A DNA stretch of 64,000 nt, taken from NCBI GenBank assembly GCA_010015675.1, contig ML976986.1, forward strand, positions 672,841 to 736,840. The letters run 5' to 3'. Positions within the stretch are counted from its first letter, which is position 1; the number at the start of each line of letters is the position of its first letter. The position numbers and the translations under genes are program-made. Below are positions 50,096 to 61,786 of the stretch, in pieces. The notes beneath the pieces are model-generated. The model was not told the DNA's origin. It saw only the letters and a program-made list of their open reading frames with translations, and did no database searches. The stretch comes from Byssothecium circinans (taxonomy: Eukaryota; Ascomycota; Dothideomycetes; Pleosporales; Massarinaceae).

Positions 50096-51676
50096 TCAGT
50101 ACACCGTCAAAGAGCTCACGGCCCCATTCTTCAGTACTTCGAATATCATGCCGGGGAAGCCGAAAAGCTCCACATTGCCAACGTTGCCGTCACCTTCAAA
50201 CACGCCAGATCCTGGGTTTGCAAACTTGCTTTTCTTGCCAGTACCCTCTTCCCACCCACCGAGGAGCTCGCAACTGCTGCCGGGACTATCACCCCAACCT
50301 CGATTCAGCGCCATGCCGCGTTGCTGTAATCGCTCTTCCTCGGCATTCTCGTAGTATGTCTTGAAGACTTGTCTGAGCCGGCTTGTCATGTCGCTGAATT
50401 GCATCTCGGAATTGAGAGTGGGCGCATCTTTCTTGCGCTTAGCTAGTACATGCTCCAGGGTCCACCGACTTCGTCGATGTCTGTTGAATTGGTAGGATCC
50501 TGGTATGTTGCCATGGAAGATGACCTTGGTCACTGTCAAATGATGAAGTGGTTGTGCACTGAGCTCGCCGTGCTGGTGAGAGTCTGCGTCTGCTCTATTT
50601 GAAGATGGCGAAGGCGGAGATATTTGCGTAGGTTGTGATATAAGAATGTCGAAACCGTGATGGTAGTAGTTGTAAAAGTGCTCCGCCGCGGCAATCTCTC
50701 GCTGCTGTGCCAGAGCTGCCTCATCATCGTCTTCCCAGTCGTCCTCGTTGTCAGTGCCGATAGCTGAACCGTGGTCGGAGTCTAAACTGTCATCCGGTGT
50801 GAGCCCTAGAGCAGGGTTCTCGGAGACATCACTCGTCCTCCGGTCTTTGTGTATGGAGAGACGGTGGTCATTCTTCCTGTAGATCGAGTCTGGGGCCCCG
50901 AGTTCCATGATCAGGTCCTGCGGTGTTGTTTCGCTCAATATGATCCACAAGGGAGGATTCGTCCGCCTAACAAGCTCGATCCTACCTTCACCGTGCATCT
51001 TCACCATCTCTATTTCATCTGGTCCTCCTTCTTTTCCTTTCCCTGCAAGTGCGAGCGATCTGGGATTTGCTGGTGGCGCCGTGAATAGCGTCCCGCGTGC
51101 CTTTTGCCAAGAATCGCCATGGAATATAGCCATCGAAGTCGCAGAGCTTGTGGCTGAGGACGAGAGTAAGGATATGAAATCTTTTTTTGGCGAGTACGCC
51201 GAGTGCTGGACGAGGAAGTTGAATGCAACACCAGGGTACGACAGGTTGTAGACACCCTTTGCATTGGGATCATCTGAGCTTGGTGGTATGTATTCGCCGC
51301 CATATGTCGGTCCAAGGAGTTTGTCGTAAATGTGTCTGAACTTTGGACCTTGGGACCCCGGCGACAGGCCTGCAAAGCTTTCCGTAGGCTTGTAGACCTC
51401 CACATCCTTGTATACCAGTCTCGCTTTCGAGAAGTCCAGCACCTCTATCAGCCGCAGGCGTTGATCCGGGCCATCGAACTGTAATCGGAGACCGTTGTCG
51501 GGTAGGGTGACGTGGACAGGCGAGGATACCGGACGCGCTTCATCGTGATAGAGCTGGAATCGAGGGAACGTTCGAACCTCTGCCTTTATCGTGGTTAGAA
51601 CTTCATGAAGGGAGCATCCCAGCGTCATGAAGCCGACACTCCGCCCAGGAATCAGCTGCATCATTCCATCGTCCAT
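50096..51676 (-). CDS. PHAF1/UPF0183-family protein
   Basis: A single exon of 526 residues. The N-terminal half matches the UPF0183 (human PHAF1/C16orf70) family: IPGRSVGFMTLGCSLHEVLT, TLPDNGLRLQFDGPDQRLRL, FRHIYDKLLGPTYGGEY and GVYNLSYPGVAFNF. Later blocks are PPLWIILSETTPQDLIMELG, FYNYYHHGFDILIS and VTKVIFHGNIPGSYQFNRHR. In animals PHAF1 partners BCAS3 at autophagosome assembly sites; a role in fungi is only inferred. A low-complexity acidic insertion (about 295-325) and a Ser/Gly-rich loop near 185-215 lengthen it relative to the animal protein. The ATG at 51676 is the first in frame. Confidence 0.85.
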   Translation of the reverse strand: MDDGMMQLIPGRSVGFMTLGCSLHEVLTTIKAEVRTFPRFQLYHDEARPVSSPVHVTLPDNGLRLQFDGPDQRLRLIEVLDFSKARLVYKDVEVYKPTESFAGLSPGSQGPKFRHIYDKLLGPTYGGEYIPPSSDDPNAKGVYNLSYPGVAFNFLVQHSAYSPKKDFISLLSSSATSSATSMAIFHGDSWQKARGTLFTAPPANPRSLALAGKGKEGGPDEIEMVKMHGEGRIELVRRTNPPLWIILSETTPQDLIMELGAPDSIYRKNDHRLSIHKDRRTSDVSENPALGLTPDDSLDSDHGSAIGTDNEDDWEDDDEAALAQQREIAAAEHFYNYYHHGFDILISQPTQISPPSPSSNRADADSHQHGELSAQPLHHLTVTKVIFHGNIPGSYQFNRHRRSRWTLEHVLAKRKKDAPTLNSEMQFSDMTSRLRQVFKTYYENAEEERLQQRGMALNRGWGDSPGSSCELLGGWEEGTGKKSKFANPGSGVFEGDGNVGNVELFGFPGMIFEVLKNGAVSSLTVY

Positions 51677-52344
51677 GGTGGAAGAAGGCTCAGGCCTCCA
51701 CCTCGGTGTTGCTTATGCCGTGGTGCCTTTGGTACGTAGAGGAATATCGAAAGCGCTTGACGGTTCTGCTTGGTCTCTGTGGCGATTACTTGTCGCGGGC
51801 CGTTTCTGAAGGGAGCGTCTTTGCGATGGCTTGAGGTACCTATGGTAGGCGACTGGCCTGAAAGCTTGCTGTAGGCGCGTGCTTTGTTCACGAGGTCAAG
51901 TCTGAGACACTGCAGCACTGAGTGTGCAGCTCCAGCTTGCAAAGAGATCCAGCCTTCTCCAAGGCTTGCTCGTCCTTATCAAGGTGTTCTGTACGACTAT
52001 TTGCTGCGCTGGAGTGTGGAATGAGGGGTGGTGGGGCGGAGGCTGGTGGGCAAGGTGAGGCTTGGGTGAAGGTTGAGTAAGGAACAATGACGCGAGTGGA
52101 ACTATTTAATATAATTGTCTATGAGTAGATAAGCTCTATGCAATGTACTGGAATATGAAAAGCGTTTCTGTAAAACGAGTGCGAGCCCTCCGTCTCGCTG
52201 TTCCGAGCGGAATCAATCGGCGCTGCGGGAGCTTTGACCATCTCTTGGCGCAGAGCACTGTTTGTTTACTCTTTCGAGCTTGCATCAACACCAAAAACAT
52301 CGCTGCACCAGCTTTTTTACAAACAGCATACATAAGCCGCCATA
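51677..52344. promoter_or_regulatory. Divergent promoter region, PHAF1-like / kinesin-5
   Basis: About 670 bp between diverging start codons. Both promoters lie here. No individual element is assigned. Confidence 0.45.
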
Positions 52345-55300
52345 ATGTCAGGTCTTCCCCGGCCTGGGCTGGCTCCGTCAAAGCGAACAAACTCATCCAT
52401 GCGCCCTCCCACAATGCGCCCATCCAACCTTTCGCGCGGTCGCTCCGCTACACCTGCACACGCTGGACGAGCTTCTCCAGCAGAATCGGTCGCCTCGACG
52501 AGAACTAATAGATCATCGCCGCATGCTGGAGGAAAGAGAAAGGCGCGCGAATATGAAGAGGGGAGCGAAGAAACCAACATCAACGTCGTCGTGCGATGCC
52601 GGGGACGCAATGATCGCGAAGTCAAAGAGAACAGCGGCGTAGTAGTGACCACGAATGGCATTAAAGGAAACACAGTCGAGCTTTCCATGGGCATGAATGC
52701 ACTGAGCAACAAGTCCTATCAGTTCGACAAGGTGTTCTCGTCGGCCGCCGACCAGAGCATGATTTTTGACGAAGTCGTCACTCCCATGCTGGACGAGGTA
52801 AGACGAGACTCACTCTATTATGCGCATACACGCCTGACTCTCTTAGGTTCTCAATGGGTTCAACTGCACCATCTTTGCATACGGCCAGACCGGCACTGGC
52901 AAGACGTACACCATGACCGGTGACATCTCCGACGCCCTCCCCCCCCCCGATGCAGCCGGTATCGTCCCGCGTGTCTTGTATTCGCTGTTTGACAGACTCG
53001 ACGCCGACGACACCGAATGCTCAGTCAAGAGCTCTTTCATTGAGCTATACAACGAGGAGTTGCGGGATCTGCTCTCCCCCGACGACTCTGTTAAGCTCAA
53101 AATCTACGAGGACAACAGCAAGAAGGGTAGTAGCACAACCCAGGTGCAGGGAATGGAGGAGTGCCACCTTAAGAGCGCGGCCCAAGGTATCAAGCTGTTG
53201 CGCGAGGGAAGCCACAAACGTCAGGTTGCAGCGACAAAGTGCAACGACCTGAGTTCTCGAAGCCATACCGTCTTCACCATTACTGTCTACATGAAACGCA
53301 CGGCTGAAGATGGACAGGAGTACCTGAGCGCCGGCAAGCTTAATCTGGTCGATCTTGCAGGAAGTGAGAACATTCAGCGGAGTGGAGCGGAAAACAAGCG
53401 CGCCGCTGAAGCAGGTCTCATCAACAAGAGCTTGCTCACCCTTGGTCGCGTTATCAATGCGCTCGTGGAACGCAGCTCGCATATTCCGTACCGAGAGTCC
53501 AAGCTTACTCGTTTACTACAAGACTCTCTAGGTGGTCGCACAAAGACCTGCATCATCGCCACTCTGTCGCCCGCGAAGAGTAACCTAGAGGAGACCATCT
53601 CGACCCTTGACTACGCCTTCCGAGCCAAGAACATCCGAAACAAGCCTCAAGTAAATCAGTTATTGTCGAAGAAGACTTTGCTCAAGGAGTTCACGGCGGA
53701 AATCGAGAAGCTCAAGAGCGAATTGATCGCAACACGGCAGCGCAATGGTGTCTACCTTACTCAGGAAAACTATGAGGAAATCACCACCATCAGCGAGTCC
53801 CGACGGATCTTGAGTGATGAGCAGCGGGACAAGATTGAGACGATGGAGGTCAACCTGCGCAACAAGGTTGAAGAGCTATTCAGCGTCACCACAAATTTCC
53901 AAACTCTCAAGAAAGACAACGAGCAGACGCGACTTACCCTGGAGGGCACAAAAGGTATTCTTGAGAAGACTGAAGCTGTGCTGAACCTCACTCGTCAGAA
54001 CCTCGCAGAAGAGACAGAACTGCGGAAGGCTCATGCTAGAACTGAGGGTCAACTGGCGGACATGGGATATGACATGATCTCTACCCTTGGAAAGACGACC
54101 TCTGATATCGATGGCCTACGATCGAAGATTCGCCGAAAGTCTGAACTGCAGTCACAAAATCGTCAGCACTGGACGGCTTCGCAGAGCCAAGTGTCGGAAA
54201 CAACTGAGCTTGTCGAAACTCGAATAGAACACTTCCGCGCACAGCAGGAACACATGATGGATAGTCTGTCCACGCGAATGCAGACATTTGTAAAGGATGA
54301 ACTGGAGAAGCTCGGCGCGTCACAATCATTCTTGCAGGAAAAAATGGTCGCATTTCAATCCTCCGAGCAAGAAGTCAATGAGCAAACTACCAAGTCTCGC
54401 GACGAGATGAATGAGGTGCTAGAGGAGATTCAGACCCTGCGGGAGGATGTGAAACAGAAAGTTGGCGCTGGATTGAGTGAATTGTCTGCTGCGGCGGAGA
54501 AGATTTCAGCCAGCATCATCACCGAGTTGGAAGCCTTTCACACTCAGCTCCACGCGTCGTACGCTTCACTTGGCCGAGAGTTCAAGAACACATTCGACGA
54601 CCTTGTCAAGAGCTTGAACGAGCAACAGACTGAGAACGAACGATTGCAACAACAGGTTCTAGAAGCAAACGCGGCGCTTTTGCAAGCCAACAAGGCGTCA
54701 CAAGTCCAACTCACTCAGGTTATTGATGAGGAGAGGCAGAAGTCGGCGGAGGAGCGGGATCAACTTCTCGCGAGCATCACCTCGCTGATTAGCTCGAACG
54801 CCGAAGCTCAGGATAAGAGGCTGAACGAAAAGATATCGCGTGTTTCTGAGAACATCAATACCGCCAACGAAGCATTTGAGACAAGGCAAGACACTTACGC
54901 CGACGGTATGAAGTCTTGGACAAGCAAGTCTCAGGGTATACTCGCTGGGGTGGCCAAATCAAGAGAGGGCGTCAAGTCAAAGATCAAATCCGACTTTGTT
55001 GTATGTGTCCCTACACTCTCCCTCATGCAATTCTTTACTGACTCCCTTAACAGGCTGCAACGCAACACTCAACTTCAATAAAGGACACCACGACCTCAGT
55101 CCATGCAAGCACTGTTAAGATTGTGGAGGCACAAATGGAGCAAATGGACACACAGCTCCAGTCCCTCGACGACATCATGTCCCGCGTCCGCGAGCAGAAC
55201 AACGTCCACCATGCCGCACACACCACATCACTCAATGCACTGTCCAATACGGTCCAGTCATCTTACTCCAGCATTGGCGACCACTTGTCTACGTCGTTTG

Positions 55301-55986
55301 CCCGCGTGCAGTCGCTTGAATCAGACATGTCTGCCCAAACAACCGCTATTAAGGACGCTCTGCCGTCTCTAGCAGAAGATGCGAACATCCGCGCGCCTCT
55401 TCAAGAGCTTCGTGGTGTGATCAGCAAGCAGCACCTAATGGAGTACAACCCGACGGGCGAGACACCTCAACGCATTAACTATACCATCCCCGAGAAGTTA
55501 CCTCGAACCGAAGCACATGAGTCTTTACTTTCTCGCTTGCGCGATCGTCCCGTCACCGCCGATGCACTCCTCCGCAGTCCCACCAAGCAGCGTGTCTTTA
55601 ACGACGCAACCCAATCATCTCTCCCATCCGAAGACATATTCACCGGGCTCTCCAAACCCAACTTCGCCCGTTCCATGAGCGTCAACACTGCCTCTGTTCC
55701 TCTCAGCACCTCTCTTCGGGAGCTAGATGTTAATATCGTTTCCCTAGAGAGCCACACGCAACCCCTGCCCATTGTCTCTCATTCAGATTCCATGGTCATT
55801 GCTGCGCCTCCGCAGAAGAAACAGCGCGGCGAGGATTCAAAACTACCGATGAAGAAGATGGGAAGGAAGACTGTCGGTGGTGAAGGGAAGGGCGATCGAG
55901 AGAATCTGACGATTACGAGCTTTACATCGAGTGTGACGCCGGGCATGCCTGGAGGGAGGAAGTTGAGAAGTCACGGGAGTAGTTGA
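52345..55986 (+). CDS. Kinesin-5 motor protein (BimC/Cut7/Eg5 family)
   Basis: Three exons: 52345-52797, 52847-55000, 55054-55986; 1179 residues, the size of Aspergillus BimC. A homotetrameric plus-end motor that slides antiparallel microtubules to build the bipolar spindle. After a Ser/Arg/Pro-rich N-terminal extension, the motor domain spans about 77-420, with P-loop GQTGTGKT (164-171, restored by splicing), SSRSH (near 286), DLAGSE (near 320) and the neck RAKNIRNKPQVNQ. A long discontinuous coiled coil follows. Near residue 1043, LLRSPTKQRVF and the following SEDIFTGLSKPNFARSMS sit where the BimC box with its Cdk1 site is expected. The basic C-terminus ends GGRKLRSHGSS. Confidence 0.95.
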
Positions 55987-56625
55987 GGTGTTGGGCTTGC
56001 AAGGAAGGGAATGCATTATGTGTGAAGAGGAAAGGTAGCGTGTTGCGCATCTACTGTGTATTCTTGTTCGGATCGGTTGGCGGCATTCAAAACGGTCGTT
56101 GGAGGTGTTCACGGTGCTTGAAAATCAGGCGAGGTTTAGTTGGTTGTGTGCATATCTGATTTGCTGAAGGGGTCTTAGGATATTTCCGTGGCGTAATGAT
56201 TGATCGCTTCTTCATCTTCAAAGCTCTAACAGATTTCGCATCGTCACCATCATTCATTCGCGTGTATACTCGTCCTTTGGAACACCGCACTCGCGAGATC
56301 TCCCGTAGAACAATCTTAGCTCATGTCGCACTGGGTACGCGAAAGGCTTAGATGCCATCTAGCATGCCATCAAAGCATGTTCCATGCGACCTGTCGTTCG
56401 GAGGGTGGCCTGGGAACTTGGACGGCCGGTGACGCCGATCTGCAGAGTGACGTATGTGGAATCGAGCATGTCACCACACCGTCCCACACCCATATCTTCA
56501 TCGTCAAAACCCTGGTTTATGATCTACTTTGCATTACGCTTTCTGGATAATATTTTGAACGACGTGAGAAGTCAGATCATTAACTATTCGAACTCTGAAC
56601 AATTGGAATCTGAACGGTATTCATA
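55987..56625. other. Intergenic between kinesin-5 and the KTP-repeat gene
   Basis: About 640 bp between tandem plus-strand genes. It holds the kinesin 3' untranslated region and the next promoter. No gene seen. Confidence 0.4.
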
Positions 56626-58217
56626 ATGTCAGCCGTCGATCAACTCAAAGAGCAGAATGCTGCGCTCCAGTGTGAGTTGACGCCTTGTTGTTCCGATTCT
56701 CCCTATTCTTTGCTTGAAAAACAAGACTCTAGCTAAAACAACTTGAACAGCCGGCGTGGGCAACATCTCCAAACTGGCTCAAGGCGCCTCTCAAACCGCA
56801 AAGAAAGCCCCCTCAACCGCTACCAAAGCTAGCACCACGACTGCGCAAAAAGCTGCAACACCCGTTAAGAAAGCCACTCCAGCTACTTCCAAACCAGCAG
56901 CTACGTCCAATACTACAACGCCTGTACGAAAGACGCCAGCGAAGTTGAATTCAGCTTCGACATCTACGCCAAAAACTTCCACGCCGGTGAAGAAAACACC
57001 CGGAGCGGCAGAAAAGACAGCTTCGTCAACGCCCTCGACATCGACAGCGACGGCAAAGTCAACTAGCGTAACACCAATCAAAAAGACACCAGTAACAGCG
57101 AATAAGTCGCCAGCAAACAGCACAACATCCACAGCGAAGAAAACCCCCGTTACAAGCGCGGTAAAGAAGACTCCCGTGTCCTCCCCTTCTACCACCTCCA
57201 CAACACCAGCGAACACTAGGTCAAGCATCAAGAACACAGCCGTACCTACATCAAAATCCACCACGGCCAAAAAGCCAATCACCTCTCCCACGACGCCAAC
57301 GACCAAAACAACACCCATCAAAAAAGTCGCCCCCAAGCCTGTAGCGAACCCAGACGGCACGACCCCAACCCCCGCCTCCGTGAAGAAACTCCCATCCACC
57401 CAAGAACAACAACAACGGGCGAAGAAACCCGGCGTCATCGGCCAAGGCATCAACACCGCGACCGGCGGGCTCAACAAAGGCGTCGGCGTCACAACGGGAA
57501 CGCTAAACACAGTGACCGACGCCGCAACCACCGGTGTAAACTCCACCGTCAACGGCGTCACCGGTATCGCAGGAAAGGGCCTCGATAAGCTTCCCGCCGG
57601 GGTAGGGAAGCCGGTGAAGCATGTCACTGATGGTGTCGGCAAGACGGCCACGGGAGCTACGGATAATTTGTATTATACAGCGGGCGCGGCGACCAAGGGG
57701 GTGCAGGGCACGGTGAGCAAGACTACGGGGGCGATTGGAAGGGGGGATATTAAGGGCACGGCTGCCGGGCTGGGGAGTGGGGTTGGGAATACTATTAGTG
57801 GGACTGGGAAGGTGAGTTTTCTTCTCCTTTTGTGTGTCAGAAGCTTTGTGTGGCTTGCCGTGCTTTGGGCACGGTGAGGTGTTGCGAGATTTTTGACATT
57901 GAACTGTATTACTATCTGTGAACATGGAAGCTAACTCTGTGGTCCAGTATCTCGGAAACACCGTTGGCGATGCTGTTGGTGGCGTAGGAAGCACTGTCGG
58001 TGGCCCGCTTGGAGATGTCGTTAGTGGTGTGGGCAAAGGAGCAAGTAATGCTGTTGGTGGAATTACTAGCGGTTTGGGCGAAGGTGTGGGAAAGCTCGGT
58101 AAGGGCGACGTCCTAGGTGGGGTTGGAAGTACGTTGGGTGGAGTCCAAAAGGGCGTAGGAGGGTTACTGGGAGGTGTGTTCGGAGGCGTTGGAGGGGAGA
58201 AGAATGACGAAGAATGA
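56626..58217 (+). CDS. Low-complexity protein: H1-like KTP repeats plus glycine-rich tail
   Basis: Three exons: 56626-56671, 56751-57811, 57948-58217; 458 residues. The N-terminus MSAVDQLKEQNAALQSGVGN is followed by about 200 residues made almost only of Lys, Thr, Pro, Ala and Ser, with repeated TPVKKATP, KKTPV and KKTPVT words like the tail of linker histones. The second half switches to Gly/Thr/Val-rich sequence with regular GxGxxxG spacing ([60 protein letters not shown]) and an acidic end. No globular domain or signal peptide is visible. The splice joins keep the repeat register across both introns, supporting the model. Function unknown; a chromatin, structural or stress role is a guess. 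Confidence 0.78.
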
Positions 58218-58386
58218 ATGATGAACAGTGGGGCAGGTGCGATGCGAAGATGGTGGAGGCTTTGATATGACGTCTTAGTTTGTTTTGAATTGTTGTATGT
58301 ATTTTAAGTATCTACGGTGCAGTAGAGTAATAATGTACATCAACGCGTCCCTAATATTAACCTGCAAAGCCTTACACTCACCCGTC

Positions 58387-58790
58387 TTATTCGTCTTCTG
58401 GCCCAAGAACCCCCTCCGAAGCAGCCGTATTACATTGAACATACTCACTTCCCCCAGTAAAAAGCTCCCCGTCACCGTATGCAGCACACCCCTATTATTG
58501 AAGATGGCAAAGCGCTTTCCTCCCAATCAATCGGATACACAAGCTCAGGAGCAATACCCAGTCTCTGAAGTCGGTGCACGATCTCACGGGCCGCTTTCAG
58601 GTCATCAATAATGGTTCCATCTTCCAATATGAGTTTCTGGACGGCACTGGGATTGATCTGAAGGGTCAATTTATGGGTCACCGGATTGCGCCAGCACATA
58701 GGAAGGATCTTGATCTTCGACTCGTCGATGGGCGGGAGGTCGGAGGGCGAGAGTTCGAGACCTTCGACCTCTAATTTCCAAGTCCATCGC
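58387..58790 (-). pseudogene. C-terminal relic of a TauD/TfdA (xanthine dioxygenase-like) gene
   Basis: Minus-strand reading gives KLEVEGLELSPSDLPPIDES, then ILPMCWRNPVTHKLTLQINP and IDDLKAAREIVHRLQRLGIA up to PIDWEE. The next part, FAIFNNRGVLHTVTGSF with the distal His, is in another frame because one base appears lost near 58510. The end QCNTAASEGVLGPEDE is in a third frame, four bases being missing between 58435 and 58436. The order and motifs match Fe(II)/2-oxoglutarate dioxygenases like fungal xanthine dioxygenase. The N-terminal half with the HxD iron ligands is not found upstream. Two frameshifts plus the missing half mark it as a dead gene. Confidence 0.75.
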
Positions 58791-59238
58791 GTCCATCACA
58801 ATCATGTATGATAGTCCACTACGTATAAGAGCAGCCCTTACTTACAGCTATAACACTTCATCCACCGTACCTTCACGATGGGTGAGAGAACGGATATTTA
58901 ATTTCACAGAGACTAGATTTCTCCTAAACCTGTGGGCACCAAATAGCATCACTAACGTCTCTTACCAGCCCTCTATGATTCGATCTTCGAGTGGAAAAAG
59001 CTATCAGAGTACTTGGTAGTCTCTCCGACAAGGTCTCGGCGTCTAGTTGACGATGGCCAGTCAAAAGTGTCGTTTGCCGTAGTTTTGTAGGAGATTTAAT
59101 CGGGTATATATACTCCAACCGATAGGTGACCGATCTGCGCCATATTCAATATCTCGAGCTTTATGTGATCTGCACCAGTTTTCTTGTACACCCCAACGCT
59201 GTTGCGTACTTCTTCAACGGTTGGCCATATTGAGAACC
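58791..59238. other. Intergenic between the dioxygenase relic and the helicase
   Basis: About 450 bp. The upstream half of the dioxygenase would be expected here but I cannot recognise it. Also holds the helicase 3' untranslated region. Confidence 0.35.
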
Positions 59239-61388
59239 TCAGATGCCAAACTTCTCGCGCAAGAACTCCTTAACCTGCGGATTGCCCGAGCCTTCAGCGC
59301 TTGCTGGGAAGGATTCAACCTTGAGGCCCTCAAGAGAGCGAGCGCGGCTGACTGTATCGCAAGATTAGTTGTTTGTATGCCTGAATCAACGAGAAAAGTA
59401 CAACTTACGAGCAACATATGCCTGGCCCTGTTCAAATGACTTTGCAAGATTGACTTTAACCCGATTGAGCGTCATTCCCTATCTCGTGTTAGCATATATC
59501 CTACTCGCTCATTCAAAGAGTTCGTTACCTGACTCTTGTGCGTTGTCATAGCCCAAGCAGCCATGAGCGGAACCTGTGTCCGTGAAAGCAACGTATAAGG
59601 TGCGTCGTCCCCCAACTGATTGACCGTGCAGTCCGCGTATATCGTTCTCTCAACGCCGTTCAGGAATCTCACAATGGGCCAAGCTTTGTACTCCATCTGC
59701 GCTGCATACTGCCTCAGCTGATCCTCTCTGAATGCCGCATGATCGCCTTGCAAGACCGGGACACCGGTAAGGTGCGTATCGCGATCAATACCACCTCCGC
59801 CTCGGCCGGTGCCCATGTTCACAGCGGCTTTCGGCATCTTGTTTTTGTCGTAATCTTCAAAGCCTTGAATGGTGCCTTGGGAACCATTGACGAGACCAGA
59901 GCCGAGGTCCAGATTGTGAAGGAGTACGACGAGCATGCCTTTCTTGAGCTGAATCTGTGATTCAAAACGATGTTCGCGAAGGGAGATTATCGAACCGTCC
60001 GGACCGCGGTCGCCTTTCGTGCGGAGATTTCCGTGTTTCTCATTCCATTTGAAGTGATCCAAGGATTTGTACATGCGAGCTCGCGTCGGGAGAGCGTTGA
60101 AGCGCTGGTCGTTGACTCGCTTCACTTCTTCACGGGTTGCGAAAAGTTCAATCGCGTTCCGAGTTTCTGACTCGTGGTTGAGAAGGAGGTCGATCTCTGA
60201 CCGCAGGAGCTTTGTTCCCATGCGCAATTTATTTAAAATATCGATGAAAACTTTGTCGCTCTGTCTATGGATTTGGGTCAGATTCACATGGGCGAAATCA
60301 CATTCTTTCCATGCTTTGCTTCGAAATGCAAACTTGTCGATGTCATAGTACTTTCCGTGTGATCTACACGTATACTCGGTCTCTTCGCGATTCTTTTGGA
60401 GCTCTCGGCCGCATTCGATACAGTGACCAAAAGGCTTGACGGGTGGTAGTTGACAAAAATCGCCTGTGACCACGACCTGCACACCACCAAATGCCCGGTC
60501 GTTGCCTCTGGCCTCCTTCATCAGGGCGTTGAGTCTCTCAAAGTGCAGATTCTCGACCATAGAGATCTCGTCGAAAATGAGCACATCCGTATCGTTCAGC
60601 CGTTTACGGACAAACTTGCCGTGAGCGCCTCTCTGGAGGTCCTTCAGCGATTTTTTGTGGCTATCCGGAGTCCACCCGGCGTAAGTCCATGTTGTGGAGC
60701 CGTTGATGTCTAGTGCAGCTCGCCCTGTCGGTGCTATGATATTCACTCTCAATCCCCGCTCCTCAAATTTCTTCACGAATGCCTTGAGGACTGTGCTCTT
60801 GCCAGTGCCCGCAGATCCAGTATAGAAGACATTCCGCCGGCTGAGAATCAGGTCTACTAAGTCAGCCTGTTCTTTGCAGAGCACAGGGTCGAGAATTGGT
60901 ACGATGTCATCCGAAGGCTTGTCGACCGTCGTATGAGGCTGAGGAGGCGATGCACGATATTGCTGCAATGACGCGACGCCGTTGACGAACGAGGGCACTG
61001 TAGGTCTGACCTGAGGAGTCTCTTCAATCTCGTATGGTCGATCTTGCGTGCCCATCGAAGTATCTGAGCCTTGGACATGTCTAGAAATCGCATCTGGAGG
61101 TTGTGGAGGTGCTCGGTGTTGTGCGGGCAGTCCTTCATCGTCGGACAGAAGGTCGACAACTACTGGCTGCTTGTTCGTTCGAGGAGGTAGCGGTGACCGG
61201 GATACGGAGCGCGGAGCACTATATGTGCCATTTGTGCGCGGGCTGGCCGTCTGTTGTCGTTTGTGCTCGTGCTCGTACAGACTAGTCTCGTCCGCCCTCT
61301 GCCGCTTGTTCGAAGCTTTCTTGAATCCTCCATTCGTCGCAAGCGCAGGGACCGCATTGCCGCCATCTGCTTGCCATGGGTATTTCAT
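59239..61388 (-). CDS. Pif1-family 5'-3' DNA helicase
   Basis: Three exons on the minus strand: 61388-59529, 59478-59409, 59351-59239; 680 residues. Pif1 helicases unwind G-quadruplexes and R-loops and act at telomeres, replication forks and in mitochondria. Motifs in order: Walker A FYTGSAGTGKST (about 191), IIAPTGRAALDI, Walker B VLIFDEISMV (about 274), VVVTGDFCQLPPV, and after splicing the C-terminal AMTTHKSQGMTLNRVKVNL and QAYVALSRARSLEGLKV. Between motifs III and IV a Cys-rich insert (CIEC...CRSH, about 316-340) is present. The N-terminal 160 residues are disordered and contain PVVVDLLSDDEG, resembling a SUMO-interacting motif. Last residues EFLREKFGI. Introns are 50 and 57 bp. Confidence 0.93.
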
Positions 61389-61786
61389 GTTTCCGGTGTG
61401 TGGAGATCGTGCTCGGTCTGTCGTGGAGTCGCCACGGAAAGGGGAGGCGCAATTGGCAGGATTGGGTACTACAACGTCGGCAGTCAGTGGACAGTTGACA
61501 CCTACGCTACGGTTTATAAATGTAAGAGTAATTGTTCGATCGTAGGAAGCAGGTCGTGCGTTGAGGTTGGTAGTGAGTGTTATCGAGTGTGGGGGGTTAG
61601 CGCAGGACTTGTGGGACGCGGAGAGTAGACGCGAGGGCCACGCGAGATCACGCGCTAGCTCAGCCCTATGGAACGCTTGTTGATCAACACTTTGAAGAGA
61701 GAGATGAGGAGCAATTTTTGGAATCGGTCTTTACATGGTTGCATTCTGTCATGATCTAGTGGTACCAAAGGGGAAGAAACCCCGCC
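61389..61786. other. Intergenic, helicase promoter side
   Basis: About 400 bp with the helicase promoter and the 3' end of the Rrn9-like gene. Nothing else seen. Confidence 0.4.

Noticed and set aside
56791..57651. Minus-strand open frame of 286 residues opposite the KTP-repeat gene
   Set aside because: It mirrors the low-complexity repeats of the plus-strand gene. The plus strand has good splice sites that keep frame; the antisense product is a Val/Phe/Gly-rich mirror with no domain.
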